A stretch of 64,000 bases of DNA, taken from positions 1 through 64,000 of the forward strand of contig JBAOKB010000125.1 in the NCBI GenBank assembly GCA_037044905.1. The letters run 5' to 3'. Both the position numbers and the translations under genes were made by a program. Positions 41,430 to 53,284 of the stretch are shown piece by piece (position 1 is the stretch's first letter; the number at the start of each line of letters is the position of its first letter). This DNA is from Hortaea werneckii. Its lineage: Eukaryota > Ascomycota > Dothideomycetes > Mycosphaerellales > Teratosphaeriaceae. The notes beneath the pieces were generated by a model that saw nothing but the letters and a program-made list of their open reading frames with translations, was not told the origin of the DNA and searched no databases.

Positions 41430-41434
41430 ATTAG
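41430..41434. repeat. target-site duplication ATTAG (right copy)
   Basis: Matches 34628-34632. Confidence 0.97.
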
Positions 41435-41850
41435 ATAGTAGGCGAGTAAGATACTAGTATTCTATCTTAATTAGGTCGAAGGCGATTAATATTACCTACA
41501 AATATTTAATTAATAGAATTTAGGACTAGTAATTTAAATATATTATTATCTATACTAGTATTATCGCCTAGCTAGTAAGAGAGCCCTACTAGGTTTAAAT
41601 TCTTATAAACCTAGCTAAACTTACCTTAAAAGCGATTTATAGTAAAGGAGAAAGGTAATATTATTTAGTATAGTAGACTTAATAAAGGTATATAGGACTT
41701 TCTTAATATATAAAGTTATCGCTAGTCTATAGTAATAGAATTTTTTAGGAACTTATAGAGGCCTAGCCTAGTTATATTATATAGATATTACGATAACTAC
41801 TCTAGAGATTATCTTATAATTAAGCCATAATTACTAAAGGAGCGTAAGTA
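41435..41850 (+). pseudogene. RIP-mutated RecQ-type helicase, 3' part after the insertion
   Basis: Removing the retroelement and one ATTAG copy joins the codon ending at 34632 to the codon beginning at 41435 in the same frame. The segment at 41789-41800 reads Tyr-Asp-Asn-Tyr from TAC GAT AAC TAC; undoing TpG-to-TpA changes gives C-D-N-C, the hallmark of the RecQ zinc-binding domain. The 3' end is not determined. Confidence 0.6.
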
Positions 41851-42657
41851 TTAGGGTATAGTATATAACCGCCTACTCTCTATAGCTATAGAGCTAGAGA
41901 AAAAGCTAGGTTCTAAAAGCTTTTTAAGGGCTAAGAAATAAATCTATCTAGACGAGCCTAGTCTTTTTCTCCCCTACTATATTATTCGGCGAGTTGTTAA
42001 GGTTATAAGTAGGAAAAGTAGTATTCCTAGTACTACTATTATAAAAGCTATAATTAGACTAGTCTATACTCGAGACAATATAAATATTAATAAGCTTTCC
42101 TTTACTCTCCGCTCTACCTTCTATAATATCCTAGTAGATATAGTAAATTAAATAGGATAGATAGTAGTTTTAATAGGAAAATATATCTAGTATAATACTT
42201 ATTCTACCCTAATGTCTTTACTAAAATAACGCCGTATTTTATAGCCTATAATTAGTAGCCCTATATTAGATTAGAACTCTCTATATAGCTATAGGGTATT
42301 CTAATTACTACTCTCTTTCTAGCTACCGCTCTATAAACTCTTAACTAACTAACTCTATTAGAAGCCTCTCTAGTCCTAGCCTACATTAATAAACTAGTAG
42401 TCGAAGGTCGACTATATAGGCTACTAAAGTCCTATAGAAAGGCCTATCTATTATACTAGACTACCTACTTAGTACCTTATATAACTATTATACGAGACTA
42501 GGTAGAAAACCTATTATATATATAACCTTAGTACTATATTTGCGTCTTAGGTTATAAAGAAAACATTTTAATTTTAATTAGGGTATACTCTATAAAAATC
42601 TAGACTATTATAGGTCGGTTACTATTTCTAGTATCGAATAAAAACCTTTAACCTTAC

Positions 42658-42857
42658 TACTCTAGTATAGTATAAGAGCCTAAATAGTTAGTATCGATTT
42701 TTTAATTTAGCTTAACTAGCGCTAGTACTATAGTATCGAGCGATACTAGACGAGGCGCCTAAAACTATTTAGGTATACTACTCTAGTATAGTATAAGAGC
42801 CCGAATAGTTAGTATTAATCTTCTAGTCTAGCTTAACTAGCGCTAGTACTATAGTAC
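42658..42857. repeat. two-copy direct repeat, period about 120 bp
   Basis: CTACTCTAGTATAGTATAAG begins copies at about 42658 and 42778. Each continues through TTAGCTTAACTAGCGCTAGT. It lies within RIP-degraded sequence. Confidence 0.85.
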
Positions 42858-43014
42858 TAGCTATATAGGTCGACTACAAAACCCTTTTTTACTTAGTTAG
42901 TAAGCTTTACTAGCTATATAGGTCGACTACAAAACCCTTTTTTATTTAGTTAGTAAGCTTTACTAGCTATATAAGTTAACTACAAAACCCTTTTTTACTT
43001 AGTTAGTAAGTTTT
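42856..43014. repeat. three-copy tandem repeat, 53-bp period
   Basis: ACTAGCTATATAGGTCGACT starts copies at 42856, 42909 and 42962, each followed by ACAAAACCCTTTTTTA and TTAGTTAGTAAG. The third copy has extra transitions. Confidence 0.93.
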
Positions 43015-46000
43015 ATAGTATCGAAAACAACCTATAGGTTATTCTATAGCGCCTTTATATTGTCTCTTATACTAGTACTACTAATATAGATATAGTATTT
43101 AATATTTATAAAATTACTAATAGCTATAATAACTTTCTAGATCTATTAGGCTAATTTATAGGTTAGGGCGAGGATTAGACTCTAGTAAACTTTAATATTT
43201 AGCTTAAAACAAAAGACTATTCTTTAAGGCAAATTTATTAGTATAGGTATAGATATCTTAAGGTAGAGGTACCTTACTAAAGCCGTTATATAGAAGAAAC
43301 TAACTACTAAGTACTCGCCCGAAGGAATAAGTAAATAGGTATTTAGTAAGGTACTAGGATCCTCTTCTAAAACCCTAGCCTTTCTATTCTAAGGAAATAT
43401 AGACTATAGATAACGTAGTATTAACCTAACTAAAATATTATATTTAATCTATTCTCGCCTTAAAATAAAGTTATAAACAACTATAGCCTAGAAAAAATCT
43501 TTAATAAAAGCTTAATCTACTCTTACTTTAGAATAGAATTATAAATAATTATAGCTTAGAAAAGATCTTTAGTAAGGGCTTAATCTATTTTTACTTTAGA
43601 ATAGAGCTATAAACAACTAAAGCCTTCGGATATTTTTATATATAAGGAATAAGAGTATATTTATATATAATAAAAGGGAAGTCTTAGGATTAGAGGTTAT
43701 ATTAGTATAGTAGTAGTTAGAAATATCCTAATAAAATAAATGCCCTAACTTTTAATTTATAACTCTCTCTCTTTTAACCTAATATCTTATATCCTTAAAC
43801 TACTATATTATTCCTACTATCTAGCCTATTTATATATAATAAAAACCGTATCTTAAAGTCTATCTCGCCCCTAGTTTATATAAGAGTACTTATAATAAGG
43901 CGTCGAACCTATAGCTAGAGTAGATATATATCTATAGATTAAAGAAGATAGTCCTACGACTATTTAAGGTCGACCTAGCTATAGAATTTAATATATATAT
44001 AAGGTCGTAATAATTAAATAGTCTAGCCTAGTACGTACTAGCTACTCTATTACTACTACTTATATTATCTAAAAAGTTATTATTAGGGATAGGAGGCTAG
44101 GAAAGTATATTCCTATTAATAGTATTAGGGATATTAGTATTATACTAGAATTAGATGTTAGTATACTCGCTACCTAGCCTCTATATTAGAGCGCTAATAA
44201 TCCGTAGTATATAGACTTAGTTGTCTCTACTACTAACCTAGCTATATACGACAATTATCTATATTTAAATATAAGGTTAGCTAATACTATATAGAAGTAG
44301 ATAGGTAATAAAAGATTTATATTAAATAGCTTAACTAGTATTAGAGACTTATTTAAGGACATTATATATATCTAGCTAGCTAGTATTTAATTTCTAAACT
44401 TATAAGTAATACGACGAGTAGTAGGTATTAGCCTTATAGATAAGAAGACTAGGCTATTACTATTTTAGTAAGGTATATACCCTAGTCCTCTAAAACCTAG
44501 AATAGTTAGAATAGTAGGATATAGTAGGTACTAAATAGGAATACTAGTATTAGGATTATATTTATTAATAATCTATAGGTTACTATTACTACTCTTACGC
44601 GAGAAATTTAAGCGCCTAATAGCCTTAGCGCGAGATATAGCCTCGCTAATAATCTAAATAGAAAGCGCCTATTTAAAAAGAAACATTAGAGAACTACTCG
44701 ATTAATAGATCTCGCGGTTACTAGTTATCTCGAAGTTTAGCGGCTTAGTATAGTTAGTATAGGTATTAGTATATATATACTTTATAATTAATAAAGTATT
44801 ATAGAAGCCGAAGTAGTAGAGGCTTAATAATAGTAAGTAGAAGTCGGTAAAGAAGGAAGAAAGTAGATAAAGAGCTTAGTAAGAGGGCTTATATACTAAA
44901 CTATAGAGAGCTTAACTATATAGTAGTCTTAATAAAATAGCTTTATAAGATAAGTAGGTATTACTATTTAGCGACTAACTACTTTAGAAGACTAGTCTAG
45001 CCTTATATAAGCTAGTTTATACCTTTATAAAACTTGTTTATACTTAATATAAGTAGTATTTAGTAGGTAAAACTATTACCTAAACTAAATACTAAGGCTA
45101 CGAGCTAATATACCGCTTATATTACTAGCTTATTATAAAGCTATATAGTCGCGTAGATATAGCTCGCGCCTATATACCTTCTATAGATATTAATTATAAT
45201 CTTATTAAGCCTTTACTTTTAGTTCTACTTTTATATATACGTAGTCTCGACGCTCCTAATTAATATATATAAGTAATTTTAACCCTACTAATCGCGTTAT
45301 AACCTTAACGCCAAACACAATAATTTAGCTAAGCTAGCGAACTTATATCTACTATATATAGTAGATAATAGATTAACTATATATAAGAGTCCTAATTTAC
45401 TAGTACCTTCTTTATCTCTTTAATATTAATAACAATAAGAAGACTTTCCCTTTATCGACAATTCTATTATTAGTTTCTAGTCTTAACTCTACCTATAACC
45501 CCTTTTTAGTTTAAAAATAATAAAAGTAAGTCCTCTACTACAAGTTATACTATTACGCTCCTCTAACTAATATATAGTTAAGCTATAGTATAAGTCGTTG
45601 TCCCTAGCCCTAATACCCTCTATAGTAGATATACTACTACTATTCTTAAAGCGGCTTAATTTCCGATTGTTATTATAGCGGACATTATTAATACTAAGGG
45701 CTTCTCTAACTTTATCGAAAACCGCCTCGCTAATAGCCCTAATAATATCTATCTCGCTAGCCTCTAGAGTAGCGGTCTATATATAGTAAATATAATAACT
45801 ACGGCGGGTACTAATCCTCTACTAAAGCGCTATGTCTTTACCCGCTAGGCTAACTATTTTATTAAGGATCTATTATCCGATTTCTAGAATCTTAATATCG
45901 ACTTCTTTATTAGGCTAAATATAACTATAACGTAGATTAATATTATACCCGAGTAGTACTATATTAGTACTACCGACGAGCTTTATACTAACTTCTATAG

Positions 46001-47819
46001 TATTCCTAGCGTCTATTTCTAGCTAAAGGTAAACAATATTAGCCTTATCGATTTCTATCCCTATTATATATATATAAATAATAGCCTACGTAGAATCTAG
46101 CTTAGCGTCTACGTTATAATAGACAATAGTAATACGCGTATTAGGATTAAAAACCTAGAATTAATTAGGGTAGAGGCTATATACTAGGTAGATAAAAATA
46201 ATTCTAAGCTAGAGGATTTTATTAAATGTAAATAAAAGGGTAGGGATTATATAAACTAAGGATTTAGTAGTATAAACAATAGTTAGTAGATTAGGAAATA
46301 AGAGTAGTAATATTAAATTTAACGGCTAACTAATAGGTAAGAATAATATTATAGGCTCTCTCTACCTTAGACTAATAATATACTTACTTTTTATATAACC
46401 TTCTTATTTCTTAGTTGTCTATTTTCCCTTATCTTTACTAAATCTAAAGCTATAACTACTATATCCTTGCCTCTCTACCTACCTATATTTATAATAGACT
46501 CTATTACTTTATAATAATTAAATACTACTATATAAAAGTAGACAAATATATTATAATTCTTACTAAATATATCGAAAATAGTTATTAATATAACCTCTAA
46601 AAATTAGTTATTTCTAAGGTTGTATAGAAAGGTTATTTTTTACTTAGCCTATATATTATAGTCTATATATATTAGAGATCTCTAGGAGGGATAGCTATTT
46701 AATACCGCGAACAACTATCCTATCTAATAGGAACAACTAGTTAAACCCTCCTTCTATCGAATATAATATTACTAAGTACTAGCTACTATTAAATTAGTAT
46801 AGGTTATACGTAAATTAGCACTTGTAGTATATCTAGTAGACCGACTATTTATAGAATATCTAAATTAAAATAGTAATAGATATAAAAGTAAGAGAAAACC
46901 GATATAGAAAGGATATATTAGATATAAGACATTATATTTAAGAAATATAGGTAGACTATAGTAGACTTTATATAGGTATATATATATAAGGAATTACCGC
47001 CTAGTTCGTACTTTAATAATATATTTATAAGGCAAAAGAAAATAGTAGAGGTATTATTTAAATATAGTAAAAAATTTATAGAAGTATAATAGTCTAAGAG
47101 TTTTAAAGTAGGGGTAAAGTATATCTAATACTATATAAAAGTATTAGACTAATTAGAGTTCTTCTTAATTAGTACCCTTTAGAATAAGCAAGATAAGATA
47201 TAAAATAAGCTACCTATATTATTTAGTTAGGCTAGAAAACAACTAAAGATAGACGATTTTAATCTATAATTAGTACTATAGACTCTACTATAGGTAGCTC
47301 TATAACTATAGTTATTACTAAAGTACCTCGCTACTAACTAGTTTATATAAATATCGCCTAATAAGCGTTCTACTAAAGGTAGTCGAGCTACTACTAATCC
47401 TAATATATAAGACCTTCAGATTACTATAATTGTTATAATTCTAAATCTATATATAGCTTAGTAGAACGGGAATATATTCTAGTAGTATATAGGCCTATAT
47501 TTTTATAGGTAGGGTATAAAACAATATATTTTAGAAGTCCTATAGACTCTCGGTCTTTTAGAATTATATAAGACTATTAATATTATATTAAAAGACTTAT
47601 AAAGCGACGCGAAGGTAGACATTACTTCTATTAAGTACTAGTTTTGTTTATTAACTAATAGACAATACTCTATAGAGCTATATTTAGCGATAGGGTAGGA
47701 CAAAGGATATCTATACTATATAGGACAATTTTAAATACTATACTAAAGTTACCGAGCTAGATACTAATATAATAGACAAGCTTTAGTTAATTACTACTAC
47801 AAAAATATTTAAGGCTAGA

Positions 47820-49570
47820 TATATACTATCCGATAGTCTATCGAATACTCTCTACTATCGAAGTTGCTACCTATAACTATAGGATATCTAAGATATAGAT
47901 AGCCTCTAATTTTAATAGTTATATACCTCGATTACTTAATACTATATTATAATAGCTATAGTCTAGCTCTTTCTTAAACTAATATTAATCCTTAGTAAAG
48001 AGAAGTAGAAGGTATAGGAAGAAATAGACTAATTTCTTTAGATATCTATTATCGAGTAGATACTACCCTTAAAAACTAACTTAACTATACTAGAATTAAT
48101 ATTAGAAAACAAAGGATTAACTAATAGTATGTTTAATATAATCTATAATATATATAAAGAATAGATAAAGCGCCCTATAAAGTAGGCTTAAGAGTATATC
48201 TAATTATATTATAAGGACTAATAAATATAGGTAAATATTTTTAGGGTCTAACGCGAGCTTAGTAATAAAGTAGACAATAATAATAATATAAGTTAGTTAC
48301 TAGCTATACCTAGTCTCTTCTATTTCTAAATAGTAGTAGTTAACTAGCTAGCTAATACCTTCTAGAGAAATAATAGTACTAGTAGCTCTTCTCTATCTAT
48401 ATATTATAATATACTTAGCTAGAGATATATATTAAGTAAGGATTTACCGTTTAGCTATATTAAGCGCCTTATACTAGATAGTAGTACCTATCGAGTTAGA
48501 GGTTTCCTATACTAAATATTTATAAAACCGATAGATAGATATTAGAACCTATATAATCGCGACGCCGTTTTATACGAGTTTTATAAGTAGGATAGGGAGA
48601 CGTTTTAGGCCTATATTAGTAAAATATATTACGCCTATCTCTCTATAAATATATAATAGTCTCTAGTAGGTATAATCGACCTTAAAAAATAATAAGCTAC
48701 TATAAAGAATCGAGTTAGGTATAGCGAAGAGTATTAGACAAACAATTTCTAATATCTATTATATATAGTAACCTATAAGGCTCTCCGCTATAGGATTAAG
48801 TATATAGATATTAGTCTTATTCGATAGGTAATTAACTAATACGTACCTTTTTTTACAATATATAATAAGTAGAACTATACCCTTATTATATTATAGCTTA
48901 AGATAATAATTAATTTAGATGTTACTAAACTACTACTATAGTACGCGATCTTTACTAATAGTCTTATTAACCTCTATAATAAGTATAACTTATAGATAGA
49001 AACTAACTACGTAAACAAAATACTTAACTGCTACCTTAAAAATATACTAAGTATCTAATAGAATAGTATATTTAATATAGAGTACTAATTACGACTATAA
49101 ATACTACTCGCTACCTACTATAGTAAGTTAAAGGAGCGGGTTAAGGATATTTTAGAAGAGATAAACAATAGGTACTATACGATACTAGTTAGTATTAGGG
49201 AACTCTTTTACCTAGCCTATATCTTATTCTATATAGCGCTCTATTTTTAGAAGGGTATACTATACCTAGTTAGATAGTAAATACCCAATTTTTTTACTAT
49301 TAGAATAGTTAAACTAGTATAAGGTATACTAGAGCGCTTTAATATAAAATTTATAAAGGGTAATAAAGCCTTTATAGCGTTTACCTTAATAACTAATATA
49401 ATAGGAGACAGAGGCGATAAATATAAAAACAATAATCTTAATAACGACGCTACTAAATAATACCTAACTATAGTTAGCGACTTCTAGAGAATTATAGATA
49501 GCAAATATCTTAACGAAAAGATAGGCGGCCTTATAGATCTAATAATATCTTTTATATTATAAGGTCCTAG
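47820..49570 (+). pseudogene. possible second RIP-degraded coding sequence, identity unknown
   Basis: Codons starting at positions divisible by three read as a long frame interrupted only by TAA/TAG (expected from CAA, CAG and TGG under RIP). The best part is 49122-49560, with few stops and a protein-like composition (for example SKLKERVKDILEEINNRYYT and IGGLIDLIISF). Upstream, RYILSKDLPFSYIKRLILDS lies near 48423. I recognise no domain. Since TGA cannot survive RIP, stop type alone is weak evidence; an alternative frame near 47640 also looks plausible. Confidence 0.3.
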
Positions 49571-49620
49571 AAAGTTATATATAGAATATTATAAACCTAG
49601 CCTTATAAAAAGAGGGACGC

Positions 49621-49790
49621 TAAAATTACGATAAAAAAGAGTTCTCTATATAATCTAGTAATAGAAGAGAGGGATACTAAGGTTATAGCGAAAAAGAGTT
49701 CTTTATATAACCTAGTAATAGAAGAAAGGGATATTAAGATTATAGCGAAAAAGAGTTCTTTATATAATTTAATAATAAAAGAAGGGATAG
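49621..49790. repeat. three-copy tandem repeat, 57-bp period (19 codons)
   Basis: Copies start at 49621, 49678 and 49735. Each contains AAAAAGAGTTCT followed by TATATAA. The period is a multiple of three and the array continues the frame of the fossil sequence upstream, so it may be a decayed 19-residue protein repeat. Confidence 0.9.
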
Positions 49791-50489
49791 CCTAGGTCGA
49801 ATAAAAAAAACATATTATTTATAACCTTATAGGCTAAGATTAGATAAATTATGTTTTTTTGTTCGACTTATATAACGGTATTATATACTATAACGACAAT
49901 ATAAATATCTATAATAGGCTAATTTAAAACTTTAAAAATAATATAAAAGTAAGTACAAAATAAAGTAAATATATATATATAATATAGATATAATAGATAT
50001 ATAATATACGATAGTAAATAGCCTACCTTTTATACCTTTAAAAAGCTCTCTCTTTTATTTATAACTACTACTCGGTACCTCCTTCTCTACTTAATCGAAT
50101 AAGCTTAATTATACCTATACCTACTCTACTTACTTATTTATATATTTATATATTAACTATAACTATATCTAAGAGGCGTAAAACCCGCTAAATAATACGC
50201 GATAAAAAGTAAGAAGTAGTTAGGCGAGTATAAAAATAGAAAAGATAAGAAAGGGCTAAATATAAGGGATTAGATCTAATATAGCTCTTAATACTAGTAA
50301 ATATAGACAAAGTATAGTAAAGAGACTCTTAGGACATACTATATAACTTCTATTAACCGCTAGTCTACCCTATTCTAACTACAAAATATCTAATAATACT
50401 ATAGCGCGCGTAATCTAAAGACACTATAAGCCTACTATCTAATAATCCTAATCGACTATAGGCCTAAGAATAAAGGATAGTTTTCTATA

Positions 50490-50738
50490 GTTATTAATAG
50501 AGTATTATCTAGTAGAATTAATAATAGAGTATCGCGCCTCTAACCTACGAATTAAGTATATACTAATAGAGCATTATAGCCCTAAATTATTAATAGAGTA
50601 TCGCGGCTCTAAATTGTTAATAGAATATTGTATCCTAAAGTTATTAGGAGAGTATAGTAGCCCTAAGTTATTAGTAGAGTATAGTAGCCCTAAGTTATTA
50701 GTAAAGCGTAGTAGCCCTAAGTTATTAGTAAAATATAG
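50490..50738. repeat. 27-bp minisatellite in RIP-degraded DNA
   Basis: Unit TTATTAGTAGAGTATAGTAG plus CCCTAAG. At least four well-matched copies run through 50638-50735, and older, more diverged copies lie to the left. The period is a multiple of three; the surviving frame at 50614-50835 simply follows the repeat. Confidence 0.9.
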
Positions 50739-52960
50739 TACTATAGATATATTACTAGCTACTACTATATTAATAGCTATCGACGTATTAGCTATAGCCT
50801 TATTATCGACTATAGGAACTACCTTAGATATTTAGAGTATAGATATATATAGCTCTAGAGTATTATTTTAGTAGCTAGAAGACCTTTAAAAAGTAGTAGT
50901 AATATAATCCGAATACTAGGTATAGAATAAGGCCTATAATAATAACTCTAAGTATACTTAGGGCCCGACCTATATTAGCCCTTCTAAATCCTTTTATAGT
51001 CGCCCCTTTAATATTTACTCTAGCGAGTAGGTTCTATACCCTTTTTATAGGCAAAGGAGACATTATATAATAAACTAAAAACATAGTACGACAGAGCTAA
51101 AAAAGAATATAGTAGACTAAAGAAACTATAAATCTTATATTATAAACTATAGGCTCTTAGACTATACTATATAAATCCTACGAAATAACCCTATTCTACT
51201 CTACCTTATTATACCTACTTAATATAGTAGATTCTCTAGCCTTTTTACTAATAGGTTTATTACTAATATTATAACTTTGTAGAAACTAGTAGTACCCGAT
51301 AATTAATAACTCTATATTACTAATATTACTTAGCCGCCTATCTTAACTATTTTAAAATACAAACTATATTTTTAATAAAGGGTTAAGCTTTTTTAGTAAG
51401 GGTACCTCTCTTTCTCTAGATTTTAAGATAGGTAAGGGCTCCCTATAAGGTATCCCTATTAGTAATCTAATAACTATTAACTATCCGCTAATATATATAA
51501 TATACTAAATACTAGCATTTGTTAGAAGGTTAGATCTAGTAAGGATTATTAGCGAGTTTTAGTACGACTTTACTAGCGACGTCTTTTAATAGCTATTATA
51601 ATTTAACTAAATAGGTAGTAATCCCCTTAATAATCTAACCTATTTTTACTAATATAAAATAGATAAAGATAACCCTATAACTATATTAGGATAGGTACTA
51701 AGGCCTTTAAACATTTTACTACCGCTACTTAGAAGATAAGGGGAATCTAAGGGCGCTTAACTACTAGAAAGTATTAAGCGATATAATAAGAGCGCTCGAT
51801 ATAGACTATTTAAAAGAATATAGCTTTATTTATAAGTAGCGGTATTAAATATATAGTAGTTATCGAAAATAATAAAAATAAGGCCGCTAATATTTCTATA
51901 TTATCGACCTTCCTTATAAAAGGTAATACTACTACTACTAATTCCTCTACCTAAATTTATAGTAAGTAGGAAGAAAATCGGACGACCTTCTAATTTAAAA
52001 GATAAGAAGGGGCCTAGTAGCTAGCTAATATATATTTTATTATATAAAAGTTAGAGGAAGGAGGAGTAGCGCTAGCTAAAGTAAGTAGGTAACCTACTTT
52101 AGAAAAGGATAGAAGACGCTAATAAGAGGCGCGCCTTTTATATTAGTTATATACTCGAAATAGTAGCTAGATATAAAACTAGGAATTTAAAAAAGTACAA
52201 TAAGTATAAAAAATATAAACGAGCGTATTTTTTTTTATAAAAATAAATATAATATTAAAGTAACTTCCTATAGCAAATATATTAAAGGCGGATATACTTA
52301 TTTAGGTAGTAATAATATATATAAAAAATAGGTAAAGGTAGTAGCTAAGGGCGATAATATTAAATATTCTAAAAAGGGATTTAGTTAGGGTAGATAAAGT
52401 AACAATTTAGATAATAATAAAGGTAGTAGTAGAGGCAGTAGTAGATATAGGCTTAATAGTAACATAGCTAGCTCTAAGCTCTATACTAGGTAGTAGGTAT
52501 AGGCCTTCTAGCGTATATAAAACTATATAGAAAAGGATTATTAATAGGGCCTTAGGGCTAGCTTTAGGCCTAGGCTATATAGGAAACAATTTTATAAATA
52601 ACCTTAATAATAGGGGCAAGGTTAGGCGATAAATATATTTTATTTCGACTTATAAGATATTCTATATAAGTAGAGGTCGAGTAGTAAATAGTTTTTAATA
52701 TAACCTAGGTAGTAGAAGTTAGGTAAAAAATAGTTTTATTTATAACCTTAGTAATAGGGTTTTAGAAAATCTAAAATAGTAGTTCGATAGACTAATATAA
52801 TATCTACAATTATATTAACTTTATAACTTATATTATATATTCTACCTTTTTTATATAATAAAATCTATAATACTATTAAATTTTAAACTCTACGCGGACA
52901 CTTACTAATTTAGTACTTAGTCTATATATAGAGCACGCTTCTTAAAGCGGTTTAGCGTAC

Positions 52961-53284
52961 TATGTATAGCGCCCCTACCTTAGTAGTCGGCGCGGTAACT
53001 AGATCCGAGTCTAGCGTGCCCTTGCGACAAGCTCGTGACCTTTCGTGGTCGAGTAGCCTTCCTCGCACTTCCTGGGAGGCGTCAAACTGGGCAAGTCGTC
53101 TGACCTCTTCCTTCCACACACCACACACCACACACCCTCTTCCGTCGCGTCCTTCCTACCCTTTCCATCTTGGCCAGCTGATGAGTGCGCTATTGAGGCG
53201 CGGCGTTTCCTGTCTGTCTCCTTGAACGACACTCAGCCTTTCGCTCCGCTCATCACTTGATCTTCTGTTTCTTAAGCGCACCGA
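52961..53284. promoter_or_regulatory. promoter of glutaminase gene beside the RIP block
   Basis: About 325 bp of normal-composition DNA between the RIP edge and the ATG at 53285, with a CACACACCACACACC-like tract near 53117-53140 and CT-rich stretches toward the ATG. It must hold all proximal control elements. Confidence 0.5.

Larger units (their letters stand above)
41430..52960. repeat. RIP-degraded AT-rich block, right part
   Basis: About 11.5 kb with the same TpA-rich, CpA/TpG-poor composition as the left part. Only two open frames over 60 codons survive (49247-49432 minus and 50614-50835 plus), and neither is convincing. The first 400 bp continue the RecQ fossil. Further fossil coding sequence is possible at 47.8-49.6 kb. 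Several tandem repeats occur (separate entries). The right edge, near 52960, is sharp and lies about 300 bp before the glutaminase start. Confidence 0.93.

Noticed and set aside
49247..49432. 61-codon minus frame in the RIP block
   Set aside because: Lies opposite a better fossil coding frame and consists of AT-biased residues.
50614..50835. 73-codon plus-strand frame with a repeated SPKLLVEY-like peptide
   Set aside because: It follows the 27-bp minisatellite in RIP-degraded DNA; the peptide repeat is a by-product of the DNA repeat.
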